From the IMG/VR virus record IMGVR_UViG_3300046791_000587, positions 1-64,000 of that record: 64,000 nucleotides of DNA, one strand, 5' to 3'. Positions 40,449 through 48,567 of the stretch are shown piece after piece. The stretch's first letter is position 1; every line of letters starts with the position of its first letter. The notes under the pieces were generated by a model. It saw only the letters and a program-made list of their open reading frames with translations. It was not told the DNA's origin and ran no database searches. Position numbers and translations under genes: made by a program. The DNA is from a virus.

Positions 40449-41258
40449 ATGAGCCGCAATCGAAACCTCCCATCCGCCATCCCGCCCAACCGGCCACCCC
40501 CAGAGGACGGCACCAAGTATCGCCTGCGCGACCGAGAGGGCTCGCCCCCTACGGTATGGGGCGAGAACCTCACCCACACCGAGGCGCGTGTCCTGCGCGA
40601 CAGGGTGACGGCCGCCAAGAAGAGCCGGAACATGGAGATCGAGCCGATGCCTGGACCGGAGGTCGACTCGCTCGACGATCTCTCGGTTCCCACGCCTGCG
40701 CCGGCGCATGTCGCTCCGCCGTCGAACCTGGGCACCAACTACGAGGTGGCGTCGGAGATGGTCGCGACGACTCTGGCAGCCGACGGTGTGATCAGCAAGA
40801 TCCCCCCCGACCACGAGCTGCTCGTCAATGGCCAGGCGCGCGCTGTGCCGACGCGCGTCCGGAAGAACGATGTGGTGGAGTGCTTCTCACTGGCGCCGCT
40901 GGCAGCGCAGGTGCGCGGTGCTGCGGCCGACGCGGTCGCGCAGGTCATCCGGCAGAAGCGCCGCGTTCCGGTCGATGTGACAGTGAAGCATCCCGCTCCG
41001 CGCACCACCGCCGCGCCGCCCGACCGCTCCATGTCGAATCGCCCGGTTGTGGTTCGGCTCGGCTCCCCGCCCGCCACGCCGCCCAAGCCGCTGCCGTCGC
41101 CACTCAGGGTCGCCACGCTCCAGGACGGTGAGGTGATGTCAGACGACGCCATCACCGATGCCGAGCTCCCAGACCTCGCCGGTGACCTGGGCGGCGGACC
41201 CAGCGATGCCGATGTCGAACATGCGCGTCGGCAGGCAGAGGCGGATCGGACGGGCTGA
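40449..41258 (+). CDS. Proline-rich hypothetical protein
   Basis: 269 residues. Disordered Pro-rich N-terminus (IPPNRPPPEDGTKYRLRD), a central folded region (about 90-165, including VASEMVATTLAADGVISKIP) and a Pro/Ala-rich C-terminus. No family. Followed by two tiny coupled genes. A plus-strand frame at 40424-41131 is a shadow. Confidence 0.5.
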   Translation: MSRNRNLPSAIPPNRPPPEDGTKYRLRDREGSPPTVWGENLTHTEARVLRDRVTAAKKSRNMEIEPMPGPEVDSLDDLSVPTPAPAHVAPPSNLGTNYEVASEMVATTLAADGVISKIPPDHELLVNGQARAVPTRVRKNDVVECFSLAPLAAQVRGAAADAVAQVIRQKRRVPVDVTVKHPAPRTTAAPPDRSMSNRPVVVRLGSPPATPPKPLPSPLRVATLQDGEVMSDDAITDAELPDLAGDLGGGPSDADVEHARRQAEADRTG

Positions 41259-41383
41259 TGTTCGGTTGCTGTGCGGTCGCCTTCATGGCCGTTCTCTGCT
41301 CGATGGATCAGAGCGAAGAGGAGGCCATGGTAGAGGCGCCGGTTCCCAGGGCCAGGGCCTCCTACCGAGACGCGAGGACATGA
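41258..41383 (+). CDS. Tiny protein with hydrophobic N-terminus
   Basis: 41 residues (MFGCCAVAFMAVLCSMDQSE...), overlapping both neighbours by one and four bases. The Cys-containing hydrophobic start could be a lipoprotein-like or membrane segment. Support is from coupling only. Confidence 0.35.
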   Translation: MFGCCAVAFMAVLCSMDQSEEEAMVEAPVPRARASYRDART

Positions 41384-41532
41384 TGGAGACGGGCTGGTAT
41401 CACGTTCTGGTCGAGGTCGATGGCCAACGGTATCTCATCGCGATCGAGGCGGTCTCCAAGGAAGACGCGCGGAGCGCCGTCGCCGCCGAGTGGGGTGACG
41501 AGAACATTCTCGACGTGACAGTGCCAGGGTAG
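41380..41532 (+). CDS. Small protein
   Basis: 50 residues: two beta strands (WYHVLVEVDGQRYLIAIEA) followed by a helix and strand (KEDARSAVAAEWGDENILDV). ATGA overlap with the preceding tiny gene. Compact alpha/beta fold likely; no family. Confidence 0.45.
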   Translation: MMETGWYHVLVEVDGQRYLIAIEAVSKEDARSAVAAEWGDENILDVTVPG

Positions 41533-41559
41533 GCGACGAATCATGGCAGGATTCGCCTG

Positions 41560-42252
41560 ATGGAAAGGCCTGACCCCAAGAAGTGCTGCATCCTGGTTCC
41601 GTCGCGAGATGGGATCGATCCGGAATGCGAACGCGCGCTGTCCGAGCTGGCTCGCCGCAGCTACCACCTGCGCTTCATGCGTGGGGTGACCTCGATAGAC
41701 CAGGTGCGATGCCAGATGGCGACCGACGCGCTCGAGAGCGGGTTCGAGGAGCTCTTCTGGATCGATGATGACGTCGTGTTCAACCCCGATGACGTCGATC
41801 GCCTGCGCTCGTCGGGGTTGCCGATCATCGGCGGCGTGTACCCCAAGAAGGGGGAGCCGCAACTGGCGGTCCGCTGGAAGGAGGGCACGACCAGCGTGAC
41901 CCTCGGCGAAGGCGGCTCGGTCGTGGAGGTCAAGTACGCGTCCACAGGATTCCTGCTCACCCACGCGAGCGTGTACGACGCCCTCATCGAGCGCGGGATG
42001 ATGGCGCCGTCGTCGATCGGGCAGTTCGGGAGGCGAATGACCCCGTACTTCCAGCCGATGGTTGTCCAGGAAAACGGCGTCGAGCGGTACCTCGCCGAGG
42101 ATTGGTCATTTTGCCACCGCGCGACCGAGATCGGCCTCAAGATCTGGGTCGACACCCGGCCGCGCCTGATGCACGTCGGCCGGTACGCCTACTGCTGGGA
42201 CGACCTGATCCCGCGCGACCGGGTACCCTCGCTCACCGTTCACCTCGACTGA
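41560..42252 (+). CDS. GT-A type glycosyltransferase-like protein
   Basis: 230 residues. N-terminal CCILVPSRDGIDPECERAL and the metal-binding acidic motif FWIDDDVVFNPDD (about 65-77), then IIGGVYPKK, a central FLLTHASVYD and an acceptor-like AEDWSFCHRATEIG with the C-terminal W/Y-rich region. Such proteins in phages glycosylate DNA bases, virion proteins or host surface glycans. Its place between beta-sandwich paralogs C and D hints at a virion target. AGGATT six bases before the ATG. Confidence 0.75.
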   Translation: MERPDPKKCCILVPSRDGIDPECERALSELARRSYHLRFMRGVTSIDQVRCQMATDALESGFEELFWIDDDVVFNPDDVDRLRSSGLPIIGGVYPKKGEPQLAVRWKEGTTSVTLGEGGSVVEVKYASTGFLLTHASVYDALIERGMMAPSSIGQFGRRMTPYFQPMVVQENGVERYLAEDWSFCHRATEIGLKIWVDTRPRLMHVGRYAYCWDDLIPRDRVPSLTVHLD

Positions 42253-42264
42253 TCCGGTTGAAGG

Positions 42265-42293
42265 TTGAAAGCCAATCCGGACGGGGGTACCGT
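42265..42293 (+). promoter_or_regulatory. Sigma70-like leaderless promoter
   Basis: TTGAAA (42265-42270), 17 bases, TACCGT (42288-42293), six bases to the ATG at 42300. Confidence 0.6.
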
Positions 42294-42299
42294 ACGGCC

Positions 42300-42662
42300 A
42301 TGGCATTCACCGGAACCCCTGTCGTGAAGCAAATCTCCGACCGCATCGTGCGGATCACGGGGCTGTCCCTGGCCGGCAGTGCCAGCGGCACCATCGGCCT
42401 GAACGGGGCAACGGGCACCCCACCCGATGTCAGGCTCCCGGTTGGGTTCCTGCCCGCGCCGTACGCCTACGATGGCGGCGGGCTGGTGACGCTCGCCGAT
42501 TCGGTCAAGCTCGAGTACACCCCGACGAACCTCGTCGCCAGCTTCGTGGCGGTCGACACGACCAAGTCGGGGACCACGACGGCCGATTTCCGCATCACCA
42601 TGCACAACTCGAGCGGGTCAGCGAGCCCCGACGTCGAGATGTACGTCTCGTTCCACGAGTAG
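42300..42662 (+). CDS. Beta-sandwich paralog D
   Basis: 120 residues. MAFTGTPVVKQISDRIVRIT, LSLAGSASGTIGLNG, SGTTTADFRITMHN and the closing EMYVSFHE define it as the shortest, cleanest family member. Convergent with the leftward array starting three bases downstream. Confidence 0.65.
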   Translation: MAFTGTPVVKQISDRIVRITGLSLAGSASGTIGLNGATGTPPDVRLPVGFLPAPYAYDGGGLVTLADSVKLEYTPTNLVASFVAVDTTKSGTTTADFRITMHNSSGSASPDVEMYVSFHE

Positions 42663-42665
42663 CGG

Positions 42666-42872
42666 CTACGTCTCGAAGAAGCCGACTGCCTTGCCGTAGC
42701 GCTGCTCGCAGGCGTCGGAGCACAGGGTCACCATGGCGCCGGAGACGCCGCCCAGGATCTTGGCGTTCTTGGCCCGCCACGGTTCCGTGAGAGTGAGCCG
42801 GAACCCCTCGGGACTGCCGCGTAGCGTGGCCGCGTTCTCTTCAGCGCCGCAGGCGCCGCACGTGACGCGCAT
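42666..42872 (-). CDS. Small zinc-binding protein
   Basis: 68 residues from the ATG at 42872. CGACGAEE near the start and CSDACEQRYGK near the end form a treble-clef-type zinc site. Coupled to the preceding gene. Last gene of the long leftward array. Confidence 0.5.
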   Translation of the reverse strand: MRVTCGACGAEENAATLRGSPEGFRLTLTEPWRAKNAKILGGVSGAMVTLCSDACEQRYGKAVGFFET

Positions 42873-43147
42873 CAGGGCGCCACTTTCCCCGGGCTGACCA
42901 TCCGGCTCTTGATCGCGTCGATGGCTCGCTGATCGAAGCCGTCCGTTCGCGGCGCGCGCTGCACATCGGTGGCCCATTGCCTGACCATGTCGGCTTTCGC
43001 CATGCAGAGCCCATGGGTGCACGTGAGGAGCGCCATGGTGAATCCGGGCCACGTGATGCCGTGCAACCACGTCCTTCCCGGTGGTGGAACATGTCGGCCA
43101 CAGAAAGGACACACCGGGCTCACGGCCACCGGCGGATGGCCGTCCAT
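42872..43147 (-). CDS. Cys-rich small protein
   Basis: 91 residues from the ATG at 43147. CPFCGRHVPPPG plus CTHGLC; C-terminal helix. Start and stop overlap both neighbours. Unknown. Confidence 0.5.
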   Translation of the reverse strand: MDGHPPVAVSPVCPFCGRHVPPPGRTWLHGITWPGFTMALLTCTHGLCMAKADMVRQWATDVQRAPRTDGFDQRAIDAIKSRMVSPGKVAP

Positions 43148-43509
43148 CAGGCGGCCGCCGCGACGTCGCGCCACACCGCGGGGTCGGTCTCGCAGGCCCA
43201 GAACGCCAGGGCAGCGCACACGTTGTCGTACCCGGAGACTGCCGCCACTCCCTCCGCGGCGGCCACCAGGACGGCTACGGCGCTATCCAGCCGGGCGTCC
43301 CCGGTCAGGTCGGTCCAGCCAACGCGAGAACGCGCCATCTTCGCGCAGGCGCGCTGCATGACCTCCTGGCCAGCGTGGATGACCACGAGACGGACGACGC
43401 CGGAGAGGGCACTGGCGGCGCCCCTGGCGCCCAGCCGTTGGGCCGGGCCCGGCTGGTTCACCGGGGTGGCGCGATGTCGCAGTTCCTTGAGGTCATGGGT
43501 GCTCAGCAT
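43147..43509 (-). CDS. Helical hypothetical protein
   Basis: 120 residues; start at 43509 has GGAGAT upstream, preferred over 43557. Ala-rich helices (SAVAVLVAAAEGVAAVSG). No family. Confidence 0.5.
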   Translation of the reverse strand: MLSTHDLKELRHRATPVNQPGPAQRLGARGAASALSGVVRLVVIHAGQEVMQRACAKMARSRVGWTDLTGDARLDSAVAVLVAAAEGVAAVSGYDNVCAALAFWACETDPAVWRDVAAAA

Positions 43510-43578
43510 CGAGATCTCCTTGATGCTCAAGTTGCATGCAGGAGATCGATCCGTCAAGAGGGACTTGACAGTGGAACG

Positions 43579-43791
43579 CTAGGAGGATCCGGCTGCGACC
43601 CGGCCGGGACACTTGGGACTGCGGCTGTTGTGTCCCGGCCCGCCGCAGGTCGTACAGTGGCAGCGCTTTCGCGGTTCCTTGGGTTTCCGCGCATTTGGAT
43701 CCTGGTGTCCGATCACCACGCGACCCGGACCGCCGCCCTGATCAAAGACGATCGTGGCGGACATCCGCGGGGTCGGAAGGAGGTACGTCAT
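43579..43791 (-). CDS. Zinc-knuckle small protein
   Basis: 70 residues. A CHCTTCGGPGH then SRSPKCPG arrangement resembles a CCHC knuckle (C-x2-C-x4-H-x6-C). Basic linker KPKEPRKR before it. Overlaps the coiled-coil gene by four bases. Likely nucleic-acid binding. Confidence 0.55.
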   Translation of the reverse strand: MTYLLPTPRMSATIVFDQGGGPGRVVIGHQDPNARKPKEPRKRCHCTTCGGPGHNSRSPKCPGRVAAGSS

Positions 43792-45008
43792 CGCGGCCGC
43801 GGCTCCTTGCTGAAGAAGTCGATGCCCAGACCGTCGCTCGCGGACCGGCTTGCATCCTCGGGCACCTTCTGGGCGGCGCGCTGCCGCGCCAGGATGGGGA
43901 GGATGACCAGGTTCATGGTGCGGGCGAACTCTTCGGCGGACATGTGGGAGCTGCCGATGCCATCAAACACCTTGGTCATCTCGATGAGGCGGTCGCGAAG
44001 GTCCGGGCCCGGCGGATCCGGATCCCTGGAAAGACTCTCGTCGATGGCGCGCCCGATCGCCCCGCCATCGCTGGGTCGGAACTCGAACGGGTAGGGCGGC
44101 ACTGGCGGACCGGCGTCCACCTTCACCGCGCCGGCCGCCCTCTCGTTGGTCTTGAGCCAGTCGGCCATCTCCTTGGTGGACAGGAGGCGCCCGAGATGCG
44201 CCCGCAACTCATTGGCGATCATGCCGTTGATGGCGCGCTCCTCGACGGACCCCGGGAAGGACGCCAATACCCGGACCCGCTGCTTCAGTTCATGCTTCCA
44301 GCCCTCCCACCGCTGGGCCCGCTCCAGGAGCTCGGTACCGTCCTTGTCCCACTTGTCGATCTGCATGACAGCGGCAAGTCGGGCCACGATGGTGCGCGCC
44401 TGGGTAGCGCCATCCCGAAGATCGGCCGCCTGGGCGTGGTCATGGGCGATCGCCTGGCCCAGGGACTTGCCGGCGGAGAGGAACTTGTTGCCGGACTCGG
44501 CCTCGACGTCGGCCCCCATGCTCTTGATGCGAACGATCTCCTCATGGATCGTGGCGAGAGCCTCATCGTGCCTCGACTCGGCGACGTTGAGGCCGAGCTC
44601 GCTCGCGATTGCCAGGATCGTCGGCGCCAGATCGGCCAGGAGGGGCGCGAAGTCACGGTCCCCGTCCGTGTCTCGGCGAACCAGCGCGCCGCCGGGCTCT
44701 CTGGGCTGGGTGAGCCCCTGCTTCTCCAGACGGTCGATCTGCTCGTCGACCTCGTCGTCGTGGGTGTCCCAGGATCCCGGTGCGGTCGATCTGGTGCGGC
44801 GCCGGGCGGTCGGCGCCGCCAGCGGCAGATCGGTTCCGCCCTGCCGTGCCCGGAGGGCGTCCAGGAACCTCTTCCCTGCGATCGCGACGTCGGTTGCGTC
44901 GGCCACCTCGAGCTCGACGCCCAGGGTGTCCCCGATGTGGCGGAGCAGCTGCTTGTTGGCCTGGAGCTCACCCTCGAGCGCCTTGATTCGGTCGGTCTTC
45001 TGTCCCAT
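43788..45008 (-). CDS. Coiled-coil protein
   Basis: 406 residues with AAAGGAG before the ATG. N-terminal coiled coil (DRIKALEGELQANKQLLRHI), a disordered linker (about 60-115), then a long helical region and a short C-terminal helical domain. The opposite strand has a 475-codon open frame that is a GC artefact. Possibly a scaffold, assembly or replication partner; unassigned. Confidence 0.6.
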   Translation of the reverse strand: MGQKTDRIKALEGELQANKQLLRHIGDTLGVELEVADATDVAIAGKRFLDALRARQGGTDLPLAAPTARRRTRSTAPGSWDTHDDEVDEQIDRLEKQGLTQPREPGGALVRRDTDGDRDFAPLLADLAPTILAIASELGLNVAESRHDEALATIHEEIVRIKSMGADVEAESGNKFLSAGKSLGQAIAHDHAQAADLRDGATQARTIVARLAAVMQIDKWDKDGTELLERAQRWEGWKHELKQRVRVLASFPGSVEERAINGMIANELRAHLGRLLSTKEMADWLKTNERAAGAVKVDAGPPVPPYPFEFRPSDGGAIGRAIDESLSRDPDPPGPDLRDRLIEMTKVFDGIGSSHMSAEEFARTMNLVILPILARQRAAQKVPEDASRSASDGLGIDFFSKEPRPR

Positions 45009-45055
45009 CTTGATCTCCTTTCGGTCACGGAGTGTACGTCATCGGAAGCACAGGC

Positions 45056-45289
45056 TCATCGCACGCGCCCACAGATCTCACACTCGTCATGGTCATCGAC
45101 CCCGACGAACGCGCACGTGTGATGCGCCTTGGCTCGGCACGCGTCGCAATCGCAGTCGTCTTCGTCAACGTGACCCGATGCGAATAACGCGGCGCGTGCG
45201 GCCGCTGCTGCAACCGCCTCTTTCTTGCTCGGCTGGTCGGGACTGCGCCTGAACAGGTGGTCGTTGCTGGTCCCATATCGGCGGTTCAT
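45056..45289 (-). CDS. Cys/His-rich small protein
   Basis: 77 residues. Ala-rich helix, then DCDCDACRAKAHHTCAFVG and DDHDECEICGRVR, a dense set of Cys, His and Asp that would bind metal. No family. Confidence 0.5.
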   Translation of the reverse strand: MNRRYGTSNDHLFRRSPDQPSKKEAVAAAAARAALFASGHVDEDDCDCDACRAKAHHTCAFVGVDDHDECEICGRVR

Positions 45290-45313
45290 TGGACGTCTCG
45301 CATGCGCAGGCCA

Positions 45314-45577
45314 TCACCATGACGCGAACGTTCGCCGCTCCCCGAAGCGCGGCAAGGGCTCGTCCGAGATCCACTCGACGAATTCTCTGGCGCAGCGGTA
45401 GTCCCGCTCGAGGCGATGCTGAATGGCGATGATGAGAGCATCGGGAATGTCGTCGGCTGGCTGGCGTAGCGTCAGATCCTCCCAGAGGGCAGCGGCCCCG
45501 ACCTGCCAGCGGACAGCGTCACGGATGAGCCCTTCCCGGAGACCGTGCACGGTCTCGACCTGGAAGCGGACCTTCAT
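45314..45577 (-). CDS. Small hypothetical protein
   Basis: 87 residues from ATG 45577 (GGAGGA upstream; ATG 45580 is immediately adjacent). Alpha/beta with WEDLTLRQPADDIPDALIIA. Unknown. Confidence 0.45.
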   Translation of the reverse strand: MKVRFQVETVHGLREGLIRDAVRWQVGAAALWEDLTLRQPADDIPDALIIAIQHRLERDYRCAREFVEWISDEPLPRFGERRTFASW

Positions 45578-45777
45578 CATTCCTCCGGCACCAGGCGATT
45601 GCGACACGGCCCGGTGGCGTGCGTCGGCTTGTCGACGGTGAATCTCTGCTTGTGGTGGCACCACGGGCACTCGTGCTCGTAGACGCCGTTCTCGTACGTC
45701 ATCAAGGCGGGCGGGTTGTGCTCGGGATGACGGCAGGGCGAGGCGAGTGGCAGATCAGCGATCTTGCGTATCGGCAT
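45577..45777 (-). CDS. Small zinc-ribbon protein
   Basis: 66 residues from ATG 45777, AAGGAG upstream. CRHPEHNPPALMTYENG and CPWCHHKQRF form a zinc ribbon. It overlaps the following gene by one base and the preceding one by 23. Confidence 0.5.
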   Translation of the reverse strand: MPIRKIADLPLASPCRHPEHNPPALMTYENGVYEHECPWCHHKQRFTVDKPTHATGPCRNRLVPEE

Positions 45778-46288
45778 GGGACTCCTTTTTCTGCGTAGCC
45801 TCCTCGACGTCACGAATGGCGGCCTGGATAGTGGCAACCCACCGCTTCGCCACCGCCACGCTCATGGCGAAGCCGTCGATCTCCGGGATGTAGCCCTCCA
45901 TCAGCGGGCTCTTGTCCGGCGCACCGATCACGATGCGGACGCTGGCGGGGAAGTCGGGGCTGGGGTCGGTGTTGGCGGTCACGGCCAGTACCCCCTCGCT
46001 CTCGCCTTCGTTGCAGATGATGCCGCCCAGATGATAGGTGCGGTGGTAATACGTCCCCACGATCGGGGGATCGATCACTGGGCGGGGATCCGTTCGGATC
46101 TTCATCTCGCCGCGGAGCACGCCAAGTCGGGCGACTAGTTCAAGGGGCCGCCCGAGCGTTCCCAACTCGTGATCGAGAGCGTTGATCCAATACGCCAGGT
46201 CATCGAGCGTGAGCGCAGCGGGGTCATCAACCAGCCCTGCGCGCTGCTCCTCGGGTGTAAGCGGGTTCGTGATGCTATGCGGTCTCAT
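45755..46288 (-). CDS. Hypothetical protein
   Basis: 177 residues. Helical N-terminus (PEEQRAGLVDDPAALTLDDL), central beta part with GGIICNEGE and VRIVIGAPD, C-terminal helix. In operon with flanking genes by overlaps. Unknown. Confidence 0.5.
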   Translation of the reverse strand: MRPHSITNPLTPEEQRAGLVDDPAALTLDDLAYWINALDHELGTLGRPLELVARLGVLRGEMKIRTDPRPVIDPPIVGTYYHRTYHLGGIICNEGESEGVLAVTANTDPSPDFPASVRIVIGAPDKSPLMEGYIPEIDGFAMSVAVAKRWVATIQAAIRDVEEATQKKESHADTQDR

Positions 46289-46470
46289 TCTCGTTCTCCG
46301 TCAGGGTTCCGCACGTAGATACACGTGCCATCCGGCACGTAGTAGTGGATGGTGGTCGGCCAGGGGCCCGAGGGCGCCGGCGGGATGGCCCGGCGCTGGT
46401 TCAGGCGGCGCAACTCGAGGCCGCACCAGAGGAGCACGGCCAGGATGGCGCTGAGCAGGAAGCGGCTCAT
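46285..46470 (-). CDS. Small membrane protein
   Basis: 61 residues: N-terminal hydrophobic helix with Cys (FLLSAILAVLLWCGLEL), then a periplasmic-looking tail. Could be a lipoprotein or spanin-type protein, but the Cys is not in a clear lipobox. Confidence 0.5.
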   Translation of the reverse strand: MSRFLLSAILAVLLWCGLELRRLNQRRAIPPAPSGPWPTTIHYYVPDGTCIYVRNPDGERE

Positions 46471-46646
46471 TCGGCACGCTCCATCCGCCGGATCATCACG
46501 CGACCGGCGACGTAGCCTGAACCCAGGGTCATCAGGGCTACCAGTGGACCTGGTACCGACAGCAGGAGGGCGCCGACGCCGACCGCCGTCGACACCAGGA
46601 TCGACGGGACATGCACCATCAACCTGCTCCGCCAGGGTCTCCTCAT
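46467..46646 (-). CDS. Small membrane protein
   Basis: 59 residues from ATG 46646. Two hydrophobic stretches (ILVSTAVGVGALLLSVPGP and LVALMTLGSGYVAG) with Arg-rich ends. Overlaps both neighbours. Confidence 0.45.
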   Translation of the reverse strand: MRRPWRSRLMVHVPSILVSTAVGVGALLLSVPGPLVALMTLGSGYVAGRVMIRRMERAE

Positions 46647-47134
46647 GGCTTGTCCTCGTCGAGCCCGAGCTCGCCGCGCAGCATTTCCGGCGCGAATTTC
46701 CATGACCAAGAATTGCCGCCTATGTAGCAGCGGCATCCTGAAACGTCGCTGGGCATCTCGACCTCGGCCTCCTTCGGCCCCTGGCGGACCGTGTATCCGA
46801 ACAGCAGCACGGGACCGTAGAAGAAGTCGGCGCGGCTGTTTCGCACACAGGACGCGCCTGTCAGCTTGGCGGCGCTCAGCATCCTGTCCATATTCCGGCG
46901 CGCGGCGATCTCTTGTTCGGGCACCAGCGCAACGTGCTCGGCGACCCGTACGAGTATCTCCACACGGTCCATCAAGCGCGCGTCTCGCTCGAGGATCGCC
47001 ATGATGACGGCCCGCCGCTGGACGGCTACCGGGTCGAGTTGTGGGAGGGCATCGCGCAACACCCCCATCAGGTGCTCCGCGCGCTTGTCGACATCCTCGG
47101 CGTACCTGTGAAGTTCTCGTTCCTGCGGGGTCAT
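46643..47134 (-). CDS. Hypothetical protein
   Basis: 163 residues from ATG 47134, where the upstream DUF1643 gene ends; the longer open frame upstream is a shadow of that gene. Coiled N-terminal 90 residues, then a small Cys-containing beta domain (PSDVSGCRCYIGGNSWSWKF). Unknown. Confidence 0.5.
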   Translation of the reverse strand: MTPQERELHRYAEDVDKRAEHLMGVLRDALPQLDPVAVQRRAVIMAILERDARLMDRVEILVRVAEHVALVPEQEIAARRNMDRMLSAAKLTGASCVRNSRADFFYGPVLLFGYTVRQGPKEAEVEMPSDVSGCRCYIGGNSWSWKFAPEMLRGELGLDEDKP

Positions 47135-47736
47135 GTCGTGCTCCAAGGGATGGGCTGGTGGTCGCCAGGGATGCGGTGCTTGCCGCGCGCGAGTGGATGC
47201 TTCGGGTACCCGTCCTGCGTCGTGCCGAGGTGGTGCAGCATGATGCCGGCGTCGCGCAGCATGTTCAGCACGCTCAGGTCTCGGTAGTCGAGCGCGCCGT
47301 GGTTGCCCCAGGCCGCGATCACGAACTCCGCCCCGGTACAGGCTGCGAGGATCGCGGCGTTGTTCTCGTCGTCGTCGCCGCGGAACCCGGCGGCGCACTT
47401 CTTGAGGTCGGCGGGGTACGGCGAGCGCAGCGCGAACAGGTTCACGACCTCGAGCACGTCGGCGCCGAGCGCTCGTGCGCGCTTGATGCACTCGCCTACG
47501 GTTGGATCGTGCCTGAATGCGTCCGCGGTCGAGGGGTTGAGCATCACGAAGACGCAGCGGTCCGCCTCGGACTCGATGGGATCCGTCGCTCGAATGGGCG
47601 CGACCTCCGTCAGGTTCATGAAGCGCAATGCGGCGCCGGGGCGATCGGTCAGCCTGCGCGCAAGGCGGTACCGCATCGTCATGTCGTCCGAGAACCGAGC
47701 CCACCCGGTGCGGTCGTCGTTGTACTGGTCGATCAT
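47131..47736 (-). CDS. DUF1643 family protein
   Basis: 201 residues from ATG 47736. The core CVFVMLNPSTADAFRHDPTV, ECIKRARALGADVLEVVNLF and FVIAAWGNHGAL are DUF1643 hallmarks. The family is found in phages and genomic islands, with no established activity. ATGA overlap with the ASCH gene suggests joint function. Confidence 0.85.
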   Translation of the reverse strand: MIDQYNDDRTGWARFSDDMTMRYRLARRLTDRPGAALRFMNLTEVAPIRATDPIESEADRCVFVMLNPSTADAFRHDPTVGECIKRARALGADVLEVVNLFALRSPYPADLKKCAAGFRGDDDENNAAILAACTGAEFVIAAWGNHGALDYRDLSVLNMLRDAGIMLHHLGTTQDGYPKHPLARGKHRIPGDHQPIPWSTT

Positions 47737-48293
47737 CGGCCGGCCGCCAGCGAGATCTGCGCACTCACCTCGCGCTCCACCTCCGACCACACGCCGCGCT
47801 CGCGCTCACCCCTGGACGTCAGGTTCCAGAAGCCCTGCCAGCCGCGGCATGGCACCGGCGTGGCAAGCGCCTGGACGTTGCGCAACACGTAGCCGATCGG
47901 ACCGAACAGCCACCGTCGTTGGTCACCGAGGTCGACCACGATGTCCTCGTAGCTGGCGAGGTCGAGCACTCGGTCGTCGGCGGTGAGAACCACGGCGCGA
48001 TCGATCGTCGCGACCGCAATCACGGCGCTGGTGATGCGCGACAGCCGATACCAGTCTGGCGCTTTGACTGAGGCCAGTGACGTGCACGTCATGATGGATG
48101 GCAGTAGCTGTAGCTCCGGCGCGATCTTCTCGATGCGGTCGTATACCGACTCGTCGATCTGGCGGCTCGCGTGCAGCGCGAACGGCTTGCCGAAGTCCTC
48201 GCGCTTGATGATCGAGCGGTCGCGGTTCTCAACCAGCTTGATGCCCGAGGCAACTAGGCCGCACCATGGCTGCGTTAGCGTCAGGGCCCTCAC
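47733..48293 (-). CDS. ASCH-domain protein
   Basis: 186 residues. MRALTLTQPWCGLVASGIKL then VENRDRSIIKREDFGKPFAL is the canonical ASCH start (QPWA..I..G.K..ENR). SAVIAVATIDRAVV is the second barrel strand. ASCH domains bind RNA or modified nucleosides; some have ribonuclease or amidohydrolase activity. Confidence 0.85.
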   Translation of the reverse strand: MRALTLTQPWCGLVASGIKLVENRDRSIIKREDFGKPFALHASRQIDESVYDRIEKIAPELQLLPSIMTCTSLASVKAPDWYRLSRITSAVIAVATIDRAVVLTADDRVLDLASYEDIVVDLGDQRRWLFGPIGYVLRNVQALATPVPCRGWQGFWNLTSRGERERGVWSEVEREVSAQISLAAGR

Positions 48294-48565
48294 TTGTCCT
48301 TCCTGCCCATGTTGGCGCGCCGTGATCGGATCAGTTCGCGCTCCTCGTCCGTGAGAGAGGCGACGAGTTCCTCGTCGGACCTCCGCTTGTCAGCGAATTT
48401 CTTCAGGGCGTCTCGGACCTTGCGGAGCAACCTCGAGGGCTCGTCCGGCATGAGACTCGTGGCGCGATCGGGGAAGAACTTCTCGCGGATCATTTCGTCG
48501 AGAATGACAGCCTCGCGCTCCTCGAGTTCCACTGGAAAGGTAACGCCGTTCGTGACGTGGCCCAT
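48290..48565 (-). CDS. Helical hypothetical protein
   Basis: 91 residues from ATG 48565, GGAGG upstream. Charged helices (FADKRRSDEELVASLTDEER). The first codons contain a palindrome copy (48527-48540). ATGA overlap with the ASCH gene. Confidence 0.5.
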   Translation of the reverse strand: MGHVTNGVTFPVELEEREAVILDEMIREKFFPDRATSLMPDEPSRLLRKVRDALKKFADKRRSDEELVASLTDEERELIRSRRANMGRKDK

Positions 48566-48567
48566 GC

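Noticed and set aside
43695-45122. 475-codon plus-strand open frame
   Set aside because: It is the antisense of the coiled-coil gene, has no ribosome site, and its product is Leu/Gly/Arg-rich with no domain; typical of GC-rich shadows.
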